Under the pieces are notes generated by a model that saw only the letters and a program-made list of their open reading frames with translations, did no database searches and was not told the DNA's origin. This document shows positions 28,605-38,682 of a stretch of 64,000 nt of DNA, one piece after another (within the stretch, counting starts at the first letter, position 1; each line of letters starts with the position of its first letter). Position numbers and translations under genes: made by a program. The stretch covers positions 1 through 64,000 of the forward strand of contig PKDH01000014.1 of assembly GCA_002863045.1 (NCBI GenBank). The letters are read 5' to 3'. This DNA is from Legionella sp. Lineage in GTDB: Bacteria > Pseudomonadota > Gammaproteobacteria > Legionellales > Legionellaceae.

Positions 28605-31248
28605 CATGATCTTTCTCCAGTAAATGGCGTTCAGCTTTTTCACTTTTTTCATTCATCAACAGGGCTAACAGATAGCGAGGCGGGATGACACGAAACAAAC
28701 CTTGATAGCGTGAGCCTAATAAAACAGCTTCGGCATACAATCCTTTTTGTGAATCAATATCTCGAATTAGTGCTTCTTGTTGTGGGGTCAGGGTTTTAAA
28801 TTGTTTGATATTGGTGATCTCATTTTCATCCAGACCAAGGGCAATCCATGTTTCAATCAGCGATAAAATCTTGGTGGCTTTGGCCGAACTCATATCAGCA
28901 ACGTTTTGTGTGACAGGAATAAGCCAGAGGCCAAGTTTACGGGCGACTTTGGCAATTAAGGTGGCATAAGAAACAATGACATCAATTTCAAACTGTAAAT
29001 GGGCTTCATCGATAATCAGAAACATCGGCCTCGCATCATTTTGTGTGCGCTCGGCCATAGCAAGGATTCGGGGTAACAAAGACACCATCACCAATGCCAG
29101 TTTGCCCCGGTCATCTTTAATCGCTGAAATATCGATATGGAAAATATCAAAATCATCCAAGGGTTCAGTGGGTACATTGAAAAAACGTGCTTTTGAGCTA
29201 TTGATAACATAGCTTTTTAAGCGATCAGCCATATCTTGCAGCCGTTCTTTTTTACGAGGGAGAGGCTCTATTTCTATACGACGTTCAAAGGCTTGAAGCA
29301 CATGTTCGGTGAGCATCTGTGGGATATTTTTTTGCACCGAATCCAAAATGGCATCGCCCAATATTTCAATTAACAGCGTTTCATCGGCAAGTGTAAAGCC
29401 TTCTTCTTCTCGAGTATTAGCTTCGGTAATCATGGTTCTTAAGGCCAATGCCAATTCTGTTAAATAGGAGCGGGTTTCATTCTGGCATTGCAGCTCATCC
29501 TCGCGGGCCTGCATTGATTGCTCTTGTTTCAGCCGCATCAATTGCTCAGCTACTAAAGAGGATTGATCGGAAATTTCTGGGATGGCTTTGTAAGCATCAC
29601 AAAAGGGATTAAGCGGAACGGCCTTGTCTTTTTGATTCGACAGCAATAATTGCTTGGTTTGCAAACCATGCTTTTGACAGTGGATTAACAAACGGTCAAA
29701 TGAGTTGCCCATTTCAAACAATACAATTCGGGCATTTTTCATCGCCAGCAAGGACTGAATCAGCCAGCCAGTCAATACAGACTTACCACCACCTGAATTG
29801 GCAAAGATGGCGCAGTGTGAGTTTTGGCTGACAAAATCATGATGCAATAGATCAAAAAAAACGGGTTCACCCAAACGATTAAAGAATGTAAAACAAGGCA
29901 GATGCCTGACTCCTTGATTGCGACCATAAACAGGCAGCAAGGCCGCCAGTTCAGTGGCATACATGAGTCGGTCATAACATAAATATTGTCTGGCATAGTA
30001 CGGGATAAAATTAAACGGTAAGGCATTGAGGTAGGAATTAAGCGGATGAATATCATAGGCCGAATTAATCAAGGGCATTTTGGCTTCAACGAAAATATCA
30101 TGCAGCCTTTTCTCAATCTCTTGTGTATCGTCATCGGCGCGATAAAAAACCGCCTGATTCACCCAAAACAAACGATTGCCCATGCTTAGTTCATTGCGGG
30201 CAGACTTGATATCATCCCGGACTTGCTGAGGCTTTAGACTGGTGCCAACGATGCCTTTTTCGAGTCGGGTTAAATGGGCATCGAGTGCGGCGTCATTGGC
30301 AAAGACCACTTGAATAGTATAAATACTGCCCTCTGGCAGCGTATCTAATAAAGCATATCGATGTTTGGGGTTGGCTTGTGGCCGTTCTCTTGAAATGAGG
30401 CCAATGGCTGGTGCTTCTTTTAAGCCATCAACATACAAAACTCGATGCTTCAATCCATTAAAAATAAAGCCTTTTTCATCACTTTCTGGTGGGGTAAAAA
30501 AGACATTTTGCGCCAGATTAAACCCCGCAGGCTTCGGGTTTGGATAGGGATACTGTTTGAGTAACTGTTCAGCATTTTTAGGATTAAACCATCGCACCCA
30601 CCATTGATAATAGTCCTTGCCAGATAAACGCTTTAATGCCAATCCGGGTGAACGAAGCTTGCCTTCAATGTGAGACAATACCTCTTGATGTTCTTTTAAC
30701 GCCTCGGTTCGGCTTGGATTCAAAGAATGAAATTGACGATAAAACAACACCCGAATGCGTCGCCTTCTGCCTCGAAAGGCTTGCCCTGTTTTGGGATCTT
30801 GAAATAAACCTTCGGGGCGTGACATCTTTTGAAACAGATCCCGCAAACGATGAAGGTAATCCTGTGTCATCGGGCTATTAAGGATTTTATCCTCAATATA
30901 CTGGCTGATGTGTTCCATGACAGGCTCAAGATCGTATTCATCCTGCACATACATTTGCATGACCCAGGGATCAACCGCATGAAGCGGCACGACAGACGCA
31001 AAGGTATCGCGTATTTTGTCAAAGACCGCTTGTAAGTGAGTGGGGGCAGCGGCTTCTGCTGGAATATCACCCAGTTCAAAGCCTGAACCCAGACTTTTAC
31101 CATCGGCAAATAGAAATACTTGATGTTCATCGTTGAAATCAGCGATGTTTAAAAGATCGATAAAAGAGGGTTGGGAATTGGCATAGCCTTGTTTAACCGA
31201 ATTCCCCTTACCCAGCAACCAATCACTCACCCGCAATAATGCATTCAT
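28519..31248 (-). CDS. TraC/VirB4-like conjugative ATPase, PFL_4706-like
   Basis: Walker A 'IFANSGGGKSVLTGWLIQS', Walker B 'MFLIIDEAHLQFE'. Confidence 0.93.
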   Translation of the reverse strand: MNALLRVSDWLLGKGNSVKQGYANSQPSFIDLLNIADFNDEHQVFLFADGKSLGSGFELGDIPAEAAAPTHLQAVFDKIRDTFASVVPLHAVDPWVMQMYVQDEYDLEPVMEHISQYIEDKILNSPMTQDYLHRLRDLFQKMSRPEGLFQDPKTGQAFRGRRRRIRVLFYRQFHSLNPSRTEALKEHQEVLSHIEGKLRSPGLALKRLSGKDYYQWWVRWFNPKNAEQLLKQYPYPNPKPAGFNLAQNVFFTPPESDEKGFIFNGLKHRVLYVDGLKEAPAIGLISRERPQANPKHRYALLDTLPEGSIYTIQVVFANDAALDAHLTRLEKGIVGTSLKPQQVRDDIKSARNELSMGNRLFWVNQAVFYRADDDTQEIEKRLHDIFVEAKMPLINSAYDIHPLNSYLNALPFNFIPYYARQYLCYDRLMYATELAALLPVYGRNQGVRHLPCFTFFNRLGEPVFFDLLHHDFVSQNSHCAIFANSGGGKSVLTGWLIQSLLAMKNARIVLFEMGNSFDRLLIHCQKHGLQTKQLLLSNQKDKAVPLNPFCDAYKAIPEISDQSSLVAEQLMRLKQEQSMQAREDELQCQNETRSYLTELALALRTMITEANTREEEGFTLADETLLIEILGDAILDSVQKNIPQMLTEHVLQAFERRIEIEPLPRKKERLQDMADRLKSYVINSSKARFFNVPTEPLDDFDIFHIDISAIKDDRGKLALVMVSLLPRILAMAERTQNDARPMFLIIDEAHLQFEIDVIVSYATLIAKVARKLGLWLIPVTQNVADMSSAKATKILSLIETWIALGLDENEITNIKQFKTLTPQQEALIRDIDSQKGLYAEAVLLGSRYQGLFRVIPPRYLLALLMNEKSEKAERHLLEKDHDALKAAEIMAEKLEQPKVSVDNRAYFYD

Positions 31249-31256
31249 AAAACCTC

Positions 31257-31604
31257 CTAATACAGTTCAGATGCCAAGGCATACTGGTTTTGTTTGTAGA
31301 GGAAAAACCGCGTGGTATAGGCCGGTTTGATGATCTGCTCGTCACCGATATTGGCGACATGGGCAAAGATATGAATCGGTATTTCTGGATTCGCTAATGC
31401 CTTAAAAGCGGGTTCGGCTTGTCTTACCGACACCCTTTGAACCTTTTTCACAGGCTGGATGGGTTGTTGACTATGCTGATACAACTGACTCACTGTTAAG
31501 CCCTGCTCTGGAATCGTGCCAGAGGACACTTTTGCCGTTGAGCAGGCGCATAAACCCAGACTAGCGCAAAGCATTATCAAACTGTTTTTGTGTTTGTTGA
31601 CCAT
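31257..31604 (-). CDS. ICE T4SS lipoprotein
   Basis: Lipobox 'LCASLGLCACST'. Confidence 0.8.
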   Translation of the reverse strand: MVNKHKNSLIMLCASLGLCACSTAKVSSGTIPEQGLTVSQLYQHSQQPIQPVKKVQRVSVRQAEPAFKALANPEIPIHIFAHVANIGDEQIIKPAYTTRFFLYKQNQYALASELY

Positions 31605-32826
31605 AATCTAATACTCTCCCATTAAGTTCTTTATCGATGTGGATGGTTTGATTGATATGAAGGCTCAATTGATTTGGAATAAAGCCCTTATTGACCTTGA
31701 TGCTGGCTGGCACGAAGACCATATCGAAGCTGCCTTGAATGCGTTTTTCCAACCAGTCAGAAACCTTCTGGCTTCCTTCCCCCAAAGCACCACCAGCAGC
31801 AAAATGCCCTAAATTTCCCGTAGGTGTCGCAATGGAGGTTCCTCCTTCGGCCTGATAGCTCATCTGCCATTTTGATAAAGCAGATCCTGCACCCTGAATA
31901 CCACCAGCCGCCATCATGGACGTTAACACTTGGGGTGCGTTGCTGATGTATTGGCCTTTGATGCAGGGATTTCCATATTGGGTGGTGAGATAACCAATGC
32001 TGTCGTTATTGATTAATTCAGCGGAGCTTTTCATCTGCTCTTTGCCTACGGTTACAAAGTGACCATCTTCGAAAACAAATAAGGCAGAGGTCACATAAGC
32101 ACGAGCACATGAAATATTATCGAGAAAAGAACCCACTCCGATGGAATAGCCGCTGACTTTCATGCCAATGATTTCATCTGGCAATTGCATACCATTGGCG
32201 GTCATTAAATCGCCGCGGCTGATGAGTGCTGAAAAAGGAAATAATGGTTGCATCAATTTACCTTCAACCGGCACTTCACCAATTAAAGCCGACAATAAGG
32301 TGACTTTGCTAAAATCACTGCCGGCAGGGATGGTATAAAATGGCTTTGAGGTTGGTGCATCTTCCTTTGTTGTCGATTCAGCCCACAAACTATTTTCCTT
32401 AAAGGGCTGACTGGGTTTATCTAGCAAGGTATCCAAGTCTTTGATTTGGGATTTAGTGGTTTCGTTTGAGTCACCCATTGGATAAGATTTCGCAGTACTG
32501 TGTGTTAAGGCGCTGACTTTCTCTTTTAGTGCCAATAATTCATCTTGCAAAGCATGATTAGGCTTAAGATTTACTGGTTGCTGTAACTGCTCATGCAGAG
32601 ATTTATTTTCACCCTGCATTTGTTCAAGCTTTTTTTCAGTTTCCTGAAGCCTTGCGGATACATCACGTATATTGTCATTAAATTGACTGGCAATGGCCTC
32701 ATTAAAGTTATTAGGGTTAGTTGACGTTTCAGTAACCGGTGTGTTTTGACGACCATTTATCAAAATCAGTACGACGACTAAAACTACTGATCCAGAGAGT
32801 ATTTTTATTCCGCTGTCTTTCATCAT
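31561..32826 (-). CDS. TraB/VirB10-like ICE protein, PFL_4705-like
   Basis: N-terminal TM, coiled coil, 'LPDEIIGMKVSGYSIGVGSFLDNISCARAYVTSALFVFEDG'. Confidence 0.88.
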   Translation of the reverse strand: MMKDSGIKILSGSVVLVVVLILINGRQNTPVTETSTNPNNFNEAIASQFNDNIRDVSARLQETEKKLEQMQGENKSLHEQLQQPVNLKPNHALQDELLALKEKVSALTHSTAKSYPMGDSNETTKSQIKDLDTLLDKPSQPFKENSLWAESTTKEDAPTSKPFYTIPAGSDFSKVTLLSALIGEVPVEGKLMQPLFPFSALISRGDLMTANGMQLPDEIIGMKVSGYSIGVGSFLDNISCARAYVTSALFVFEDGHFVTVGKEQMKSSAELINNDSIGYLTTQYGNPCIKGQYISNAPQVLTSMMAAGGIQGAGSALSKWQMSYQAEGGTSIATPTGNLGHFAAGGALGEGSQKVSDWLEKRIQGSFDMVFVPASIKVNKGFIPNQLSLHINQTIHIDKELNGRVLDYGQQTQKQFDNALR

Positions 32827-33593
32827 CGGCTAAACCTCGTATGCATGGTTAGGGCTTCATGAAAGGATTGATCTGATACCAAAAAGACCATGGTACTTTC
32901 ATGTTGCGTTCTTGCGCTCAGTCGAGCGCTGGGGTAAAAGCTGGCGGTTTGCCAATGACCTATTAAGTCGGAGGGCTTTAAGGTCGCCGGATGATTGAGC
33001 AAGTTTTTCAATTCCACTGCCGTGATATGCAAAGCCCCGCCACGCCATGAGGCAATCGGATGCGCTTCAATGCTGGCACCATAAAACAGGTTGATGGTTT
33101 TATGGGTTTTCATCGGTGTTCGATATACGCCGCTGGGAATTTGGCGAACCCGCTCAGGTACATACAGGGATTGAATGGCAAAGCGTGTTAACTGTATGGC
33201 GTTATATTCATAATGGCTGGCGGCAGACTGACTATCACGCTTAGGGTCATCGGTTAATATTTCAATCGGCGTTGTATTGTTATAATCAGCATCGGCTTTT
33301 AAGTTCAGAATAATCACTTCTCCATCGGGGATCAGCTGCACAATGATTCTGGCTTGCTTAAAAGCATCCTGAGCTTTGAGATACAAACTGCCTTTGACCT
33401 TTAAAACATCCAAGTTTTGGCTTAATTGCTGATCAATAATCTTAATGGTTTGAGGAAACTGGATCAGGCGTTCCTGCTTGATGGGCAGCTCGACGGTTAA
33501 AGGCACTTTTTCCCAAACCAGATGTTCACTTTGCAGCGCATAGCTTAAGCTTGTCAGGCATAAACTGAGTAAAAAAATCTTAATTGTTTTCAT
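32823..33593 (-). CDS. TraK/VirB9-like ICE protein, PFL_4704-like
   Basis: Signal peptide and syntenic position. Confidence 0.82.
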   Translation of the reverse strand: MKTIKIFLLSLCLTSLSYALQSEHLVWEKVPLTVELPIKQERLIQFPQTIKIIDQQLSQNLDVLKVKGSLYLKAQDAFKQARIIVQLIPDGEVIILNLKADADYNNTTPIEILTDDPKRDSQSAASHYEYNAIQLTRFAIQSLYVPERVRQIPSGVYRTPMKTHKTINLFYGASIEAHPIASWRGGALHITAVELKNLLNHPATLKPSDLIGHWQTASFYPSARLSARTQHESTMVFLVSDQSFHEALTMHTRFSR

Positions 33594-34239
33594 GTGGTTC
33601 CTCCGTTTGAGCCAATAAATCCTTCAATCGCTGCTCAGGTTGGGCATAGCCATCCAAAGCCAATTGAAAGGGGTTATGCAATCGCGATAAATTGAGTTTG
33701 ACCACGCGCAAATGATAGGCAACCACCTTGTCCGCAATTACCATGGCCGAGTTGTCCTTTAAGCGTTGGGTAATGCGTAACACCAGCGTCACCTCCCAAG
33801 TATTCGGTCCAATTTTTTTAATATCCTGTGGTTCCATAAAGCGATACAGGCTGGCAACCTGACTGCGTTGGAACAATTGCGCATTTTTGTAAGTCACTAA
33901 GGTTTGCTGTAATAGCTGTTCATGGCGTGGAGTGAAATAGTAGTGGAAGCTTTTAATGTTTCTGCTAAATTCTTCTTTACCCTGATGAGACCAGCTATAT
34001 AAAGTAGGCATTAGTGAAGTCACGAAGCCTTGCACATATTCATTGGGAATATCACTGGCTTTCATCAAACCACCGTTGGCTGCCATGTTGGGACTTAACC
34101 AAAATTCATAGCGCTTGGGGGTTTGAATCAGTGTGATAATTAAGGCCAGCACGATTACCGTTAAAATGCCAACGAAAGCCAGTAATAACCGATTATGATG
34201 GTGGAGATTGTCGATTTTTTTCCAGTAGTCAAACATCAT
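33580..34239 (-). CDS. TraE/VirB8-like ICE protein, PFL_4703-like
   Basis: N-terminal TM then periplasmic domain 'WLSPNMAANGGLMKASDIPNEYVQGFV'. Confidence 0.85.
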   Translation of the reverse strand: MMFDYWKKIDNLHHHNRLLLAFVGILTVIVLALIITLIQTPKRYEFWLSPNMAANGGLMKASDIPNEYVQGFVTSLMPTLYSWSHQGKEEFSRNIKSFHYYFTPRHEQLLQQTLVTYKNAQLFQRSQVASLYRFMEPQDIKKIGPNTWEVTLVLRITQRLKDNSAMVIADKVVAYHLRVVKLNLSRLHNPFQLALDGYAQPEQRLKDLLAQTEEPHENN

Positions 34240-34591
34240 GACCTCCCACAGTTCTGTTCTTGTTCCAGCGTCCTTGATAATGCATCCATGGTGAATGTTT
34301 GAGCCTTAATCGCACCATCAACTGGATAGCTTGTTTCATCACATAACCGTAAGGCTTACCCGCCTTTAAACGGGCAATGCTTTTAGGCCAGACGGTAATG
34401 GCTAAAATGAAACCGACAATAAACCCCACACAACCACTGGCAATAGGAAAGCCTAAAAGGCATCCAAAGACCGTAAACACGATGGTGGTGGTTGGCGTGG
34501 TGCTAACCACTATCCAGAATAATTCACGCAGACTTAAGCCTTTCCAAGCAGCAAAGTCGTGTGATAAATGGCGCGATGAAGGCTGCTTCAT
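34229..34591 (-). CDS. TraL-like small ICE membrane protein (TIGR03750-like)
   Basis: 120 aa, two TM helices, synteny. Confidence 0.8.
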   Translation of the reverse strand: MKQPSSRHLSHDFAAWKGLSLRELFWIVVSTTPTTTIVFTVFGCLLGFPIASGCVGFIVGFILAITVWPKSIARLKAGKPYGYVMKQAIQLMVRLRLKHSPWMHYQGRWNKNRTVGGHDV

Positions 34592-34602
34592 AACTTCACC
34601 TC

Positions 34603-34971
34603 CTATATTTTGAACTTGGTAATCATGGAATAACCGACATAGCCAGAGGCAATGCTGATGGCAAGATAGGTGATCCCCATCACAGCAAAGGTGCCAAAGG
34701 CCACCATCGAACCTTCATTTTTCTTCGATTCTTCAATACCGTGTTGAACCGTGGTAATGAATTTAATGAACGTGACAACAGCCGTGATAAAGAGCAGTAA
34801 CCCCAATCCTTGTTTGACGTAATTGCCCGTCACCGACATCATGTTTTTTGAACCATCACCGATATTGTCGGCATCCGATATTTTCGGAAACCAGTTATCA
34901 GCTGCAAAAATGGCAGGTGCATAAAACACGCTGATAGCGCTGAGGTAAAACGAACGAAGCATTATTTTCAT
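34603..34971 (-). CDS. ICE pilin-like/membrane protein (TIGR03745-like)
   Basis: Signal peptide, two TM segments, synteny. Confidence 0.8.
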   Translation of the reverse strand: MKIMLRSFYLSAISVFYAPAIFAADNWFPKISDADNIGDGSKNMMSVTGNYVKQGLGLLLFITAVVTFIKFITTVQHGIEESKKNEGSMVAFGTFAVMGITYLAISIASGYVGYSMITKFKI

Positions 34972-34980
34972 ATAATCCCC

Positions 34981-35235
34981 TTAAACGGTTAGCAATAAAA
35001 TGAACACCATCAGACCGATCACCAGCCTGATAAGACGTGAGCCAAGGCGCAGTAAAAATCCATGCTGTTCTTTCTCCTCGGCACCCATAGAGTGGTTGAT
35101 TGACCACATCACCGCGATAATCACCAGACTAATGGCAATAAAGCGGATACTGCTGGAAAAGACATTAACCGACACGCCCTGGCTTCCTTGTTGAAAAGTG
35201 GCAGCAAACAGTTTGGCTATTTCGTCTTTACTCAT
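34981..35235 (-). CDS. Small ICE membrane protein (TIGR03758-like)
   Basis: 84 aa, two TM helices, synteny. Confidence 0.75.
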   Translation of the reverse strand: MSKDEIAKLFAATFQQGSQGVSVNVFSSSIRFIAISLVIIAVMWSINHSMGAEEKEQHGFLLRLGSRLIRLVIGLMVFILLLTV

Positions 35236-35561
35236 TAGGGTTTCCTCACAAAATCAAGCGCTAACGGTTTTACTTTGCGAGGGGCAATAGCGGGTTGATT
35301 AATATAATCAATTAAGTCATTGCGAATGGTTAATAAGTCATCCCGAAGTCCGGCATGAAAATGACCTTGAGCATCCTTAAATCCATCGATGTGTAACTGG
35401 ACACGAGCATTGGCTGATATCTCTGATTGCGCTTCATCCAGTAAGGGCTTAATCGCATTAATCTGATTGATGATCCGAACCAAGGTTTCATTCAAATTTG
35501 AATCACTGGCATTTGTTGTAAAACTGGTGATCAGTAAGGCCAAACAAATCAATCGTTTCAT
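35235..35561 (-). CDS. RAQPRD-family ICE protein
   Basis: Signal peptide and 'INQINAIKPLLDEAQSEISANARVQLHIDGFKDA', synteny. Confidence 0.75.
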   Translation of the reverse strand: MKRLICLALLITSFTTNASDSNLNETLVRIINQINAIKPLLDEAQSEISANARVQLHIDGFKDAQGHFHAGLRDDLLTIRNDLIDYINQPAIAPRKVKPLALDFVRKP

Positions 35562-35570
35562 AGCATCCCC

Positions 35571-36203
35571 CTATAAATATTTCTTAAACCGGCTGGCCGT
35601 CATAGCCACCATCAAGGCCAGCAATAAACTGACTGGAATAAACACATAAGCTGGCGTCATGCTGATGGGCAGAGCCAACCAAACCATGAGCAAAATCATC
35701 AATCCTCTTTTGAAATAGTAATTGAGCCGGTGAAAAACATACGATGATTCACGCCCCAAACAGGCAGTGCGTATAGCTCGTTGATTCAAACCATCTACAA
35801 GCCCCGCCACCATAGCGAGGGCAAATAACGGCATGGCTGCGAGTAAGATCATTAATTTGATCAACATGCATTGACTGGTGAGCGCCATTAGTCGGATAAA
35901 TTGTTGGGTTTTTTCTATGAGATCTGCGGTAATAGGATTGACTGCTAATTTGGCAAGATAAGGATGGGCAATGCTGAAATCTGAATTGGCATCTAAGGGT
36001 AAAGCCGCCAATAATGAACCTTGATAGACCGGTGTAATGGCTTGCCTTTGCGTATCAACCAACTGTGACAATCCATTAAACGCAAAGTGATAATCATGCA
36101 GCAACCATTCAGCAACCGACCATATTATCAAACAGAGCCAACCCAATAAGAGTACAAGGCTTAACTGTAAAGTCATTTGTCTGGAATACTGCTTCACTGC
36201 CAT
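35571..36203 (-). CDS. ICE membrane protein, PFL_4697-like
   Basis: 'DGLNQRAIRTACLGRESSYVFHRLNYYFKRGL' with TM helices. Confidence 0.85.
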   Translation of the reverse strand: MAVKQYSRQMTLQLSLVLLLGWLCLIIWSVAEWLLHDYHFAFNGLSQLVDTQRQAITPVYQGSLLAALPLDANSDFSIAHPYLAKLAVNPITADLIEKTQQFIRLMALTSQCMLIKLMILLAAMPLFALAMVAGLVDGLNQRAIRTACLGRESSYVFHRLNYYFKRGLMILLMVWLALPISMTPAYVFIPVSLLLALMVAMTASRFKKYL

Positions 36204-36625
36204 ACTTCCCCCCCGGCAATGACCAATGGATAATGCTGCTCATGGATTAATGTCATCAAGGGATCAACATTGACCGGTAACAACGGCAACTGGCTTTGCT
36301 CCTGCAACTGGACAATGATTTCAAAATTATCGACATTGGTGATAAAGCCAATAGCTTGTAGGTCTTGCAGTTCTTTTTGATGCTGATGTAACCACTGTTG
36401 TGATGTTTTATCAGTGCCGATGATAAAGATGGCGGTATTAAACAAACTTCTATCGATTTTTTTCGCTGATACTTTCCCCGCAGAGGCTTTGCTTATAGCA
36501 GGTATGCCAATCGGACTACTGAGATCCAATGCCATCGAAGAATCACTGGTAACTGTGGTCAATGGGATGACTTCCAAACAATAAGCATTGCAGGCAAGCA
36601 TCATTAATAAACCAATTCGCAACAT
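36194..36625 (-). CDS. ICE protein, PFL_4695-like
   Basis: Signal peptide, 'FIIGTDKTSQQWLHQHQKELQDLQAIGFI', synteny. Confidence 0.8.
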   Translation of the reverse strand: MLRIGLLMMLACNAYCLEVIPLTTVTSDSSMALDLSSPIGIPAISKASAGKVSAKKIDRSLFNTAIFIIGTDKTSQQWLHQHQKELQDLQAIGFITNVDNFEIIVQLQEQSQLPLLPVNVDPLMTLIHEQHYPLVIAGGEVWQ

Positions 36626-37446
36626 TAAAACCTCCCCAAATCAACGACCTGAGAGGATTTGCCATGGGAAATCAATAGCAAGGGCGTATGTTTCTTTTTA
36701 AGGGTTAAGGCTTCATATTGCTGATTGCCCTGACTTAGCGTGATTTTTTGGCTGGTCACCAAGCTTAATGGGAGTTGTTGCCGGTTTGCCCAGAGCTGAA
36801 TGGCATCGTTATCCATATCAATAAACAGCAAATGCAGTGTGGTATTGGGTGTGTGTGTGATGGTATCCACTAATTGCATGATGATGGTTTTCACCGCATC
36901 ATCTGGCTTGATGAATAGAAACAGGGTTTCGCCTTGTTGTAATTGAATCGGTTGATAGGAATAGGGTGAAAAAGGCGTTGGATCAAAATCGCTAATGACC
37001 GGTGTATCTTTAAAAATCTCGTTATACGCTTCATAAAAGGCATTATTCCAAGCAATATTTTGCGCCACCTTCTGCGCTTCCTGCTTGGCGGCCAGTTCAG
37101 CAAAATGAGCACGTTCCATATCGTTTCTGGCGTTTAAGCCCAGAATATCAATCGGGCTCATGCGAAGCCCTTGATAATAGACGCCACTGCGGCTTTGCAT
37201 TAACTGAAGATAACGTTTCTCTTCAGCTTCAGTGAGATTCCAAACCTTTGCTTCATGGTTTTGGGTATCTGTGAGTTCAATCTCTTTTTCATCCACCACT
37301 TCATCTTGAAATTCTACCAGCCCGGCTTTGGATAAGGCATCTTCAGCACCATGCAGTTGAGGATTTAAAATACCCGGAATGGATAAGCCCGCCAGTGCCT
37401 GCTGACTCAGTAATACGCCAAAAATGAGGGCTTTTACTTTAACCAT
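36625..37446 (-). CDS. ICE protein, PFL_4693-like
   Basis: 'WNLTEAEEKRYLQLMQSRSGVYYQGLRMSPIDILGLNARNDMERAHFAELAAKQE'. Confidence 0.85.
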   Translation of the reverse strand: MVKVKALIFGVLLSQQALAGLSIPGILNPQLHGAEDALSKAGLVEFQDEVVDEKEIELTDTQNHEAKVWNLTEAEEKRYLQLMQSRSGVYYQGLRMSPIDILGLNARNDMERAHFAELAAKQEAQKVAQNIAWNNAFYEAYNEIFKDTPVISDFDPTPFSPYSYQPIQLQQGETLFLFIKPDDAVKTIIMQLVDTITHTPNTTLHLLFIDMDNDAIQLWANRQQLPLSLVTSQKITLSQGNQQYEALTLKKKHTPLLLISHGKSSQVVDLGRF

Positions 37447-38026
37447 GCGCCACCCCATTTGCATTCAAATGCAGGAGGACATGGGTTTTATCAGGGTTTT
37501 CAAACTCAACAAATTGGTTGGCAAAATCCAGTTGAACGACCGTCCAGCCAGCAAGCGAATCACCCAACTCCAAGGCTTGGGTTTTAAAATCATAGGCAAC
37601 AGAGGCGACACTGACTTCTTGAATGCTATCAATACTCAACACCTGAAATGGCAAGGCACTTACAGGCAGTGTTTTGATGGGGTGCTTTTGCTCGTCTAAT
37701 TTATTCAATAAATCAGCAATCCCATCCAATTGCTTTTTCAATGCCACCTGTTCCGTAGAAAATAGCTCACCCAGCTGGTGATCATCTTTATTGTTTAACT
37801 GCTGAATGAATTGTCCAAGCTGTTGGAGATTATGGTTAATCGGGGAAAAATCCGGGGCTTTAGCTGGTTGATTTAATTTGGACTCAATCGCCTCTAATCT
37901 GTTCTCAAGACTTGAAAGATCCTGTAATTGAGGATGAGTAGATGGTTTTTGCACACACACCATCAAAACCAGTATCAGATTAAATCCCATCAGACATAAC
38001 CATTTAGCATCAAGGTACGTTCTCAT
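37439..38026 (-). CDS. ICE T4SS accessory protein, coiled coil
   Basis: 195-aa ORF with N-terminal TM within the operon. Confidence 0.7.
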   Translation of the reverse strand: MRTYLDAKWLCLMGFNLILVLMVCVQKPSTHPQLQDLSSLENRLEAIESKLNQPAKAPDFSPINHNLQQLGQFIQQLNNKDDHQLGELFSTEQVALKKQLDGIADLLNKLDEQKHPIKTLPVSALPFQVLSIDSIQEVSVASVAYDFKTQALELGDSLAGWTVVQLDFANQFVEFENPDKTHVLLHLNANGVAHG

Positions 38027-38442
38027 GCCTTCCTCCGTTTAATCAGGGTGAAATTAACTTCCCGTAATAAGTCATCGTGTTTGAGTGCGAAAAGCTGTTG
38101 CCCAACCAAGACGGTTAAACCGTCACTGATGGTCAGTGGACCAAGGGTGCGATCAACTTGTGGTAAGGGTTGCTTTAAAAGCAATTGCAGACTGGGACTT
38201 TGTTTATCCTTTGCTGCCAGATGAAACCCTGAGTAAGCCAGCCAGTGTTCAACCGCTTGTCCAATGGTTTGTACCGTTGCAGGAAAATGCACTTGCTGCA
38301 CGGTTTTCAAAGGATTGATTTGCGCAGCTAAAGCTTGATTTTTTACCGATGCATAACGCCCGACTTGAGTGATATTTGCCGCATTTAATTGCAGGCTTAA
38401 TAACGATAAACTACTTACAGCGAATAATTTCAACATATACAC
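38023..38442 (-). CDS. PilL N-terminal-like ICE protein
   Basis: 'ITQVGRYASVKNQALAAQINPLKTVQQVHFPATVQTIGQAVEHWLAYSGFHLA'. Confidence 0.75.
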   Translation of the reverse strand: MYMLKLFAVSSLSLLSLQLNAANITQVGRYASVKNQALAAQINPLKTVQQVHFPATVQTIGQAVEHWLAYSGFHLAAKDKQSPSLQLLLKQPLPQVDRTLGPLTISDGLTVLVGQQLFALKHDDLLREVNFTLIKRRKA

Positions 38443-38472
38443 CTCCTGCCGGCGCTAAGGCCGGCTAAACAA

Positions 38473-38673
38473 TTAAGCGCTTTCGCTGTCCTTGGCCATC
38501 AATTCCTGGCTGATATGCTTACGCATAAAAATCTCTTTTCTATCAACTTCAATATGCGAGGGCGCTTTGATACCAACAGCGACATGACCATTGCGTTCAT
38601 ACAAAATCTTGATCTGAATCAGTCCCTTATCGATGTAAATTTGTTCCCCAATTCGGCGAGTAAGTACGAGCAT
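38473..38673 (-). CDS. csrT: CsrA paralogue (ICE-type, CsrT/LvrC-like)
   Basis: 'MLVLTRRIGEQIYIDKGLIQIKILYERNGHVAVGIKAPSHIEVDRKEIF' is a clear CsrA fold; follows lvrA/lvrB. Confidence 0.92.
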   Translation of the reverse strand: MLVLTRRIGEQIYIDKGLIQIKILYERNGHVAVGIKAPSHIEVDRKEIFMRKHISQELMAKDSESA

Positions 38674-38682
38674 AAAGTTCTC

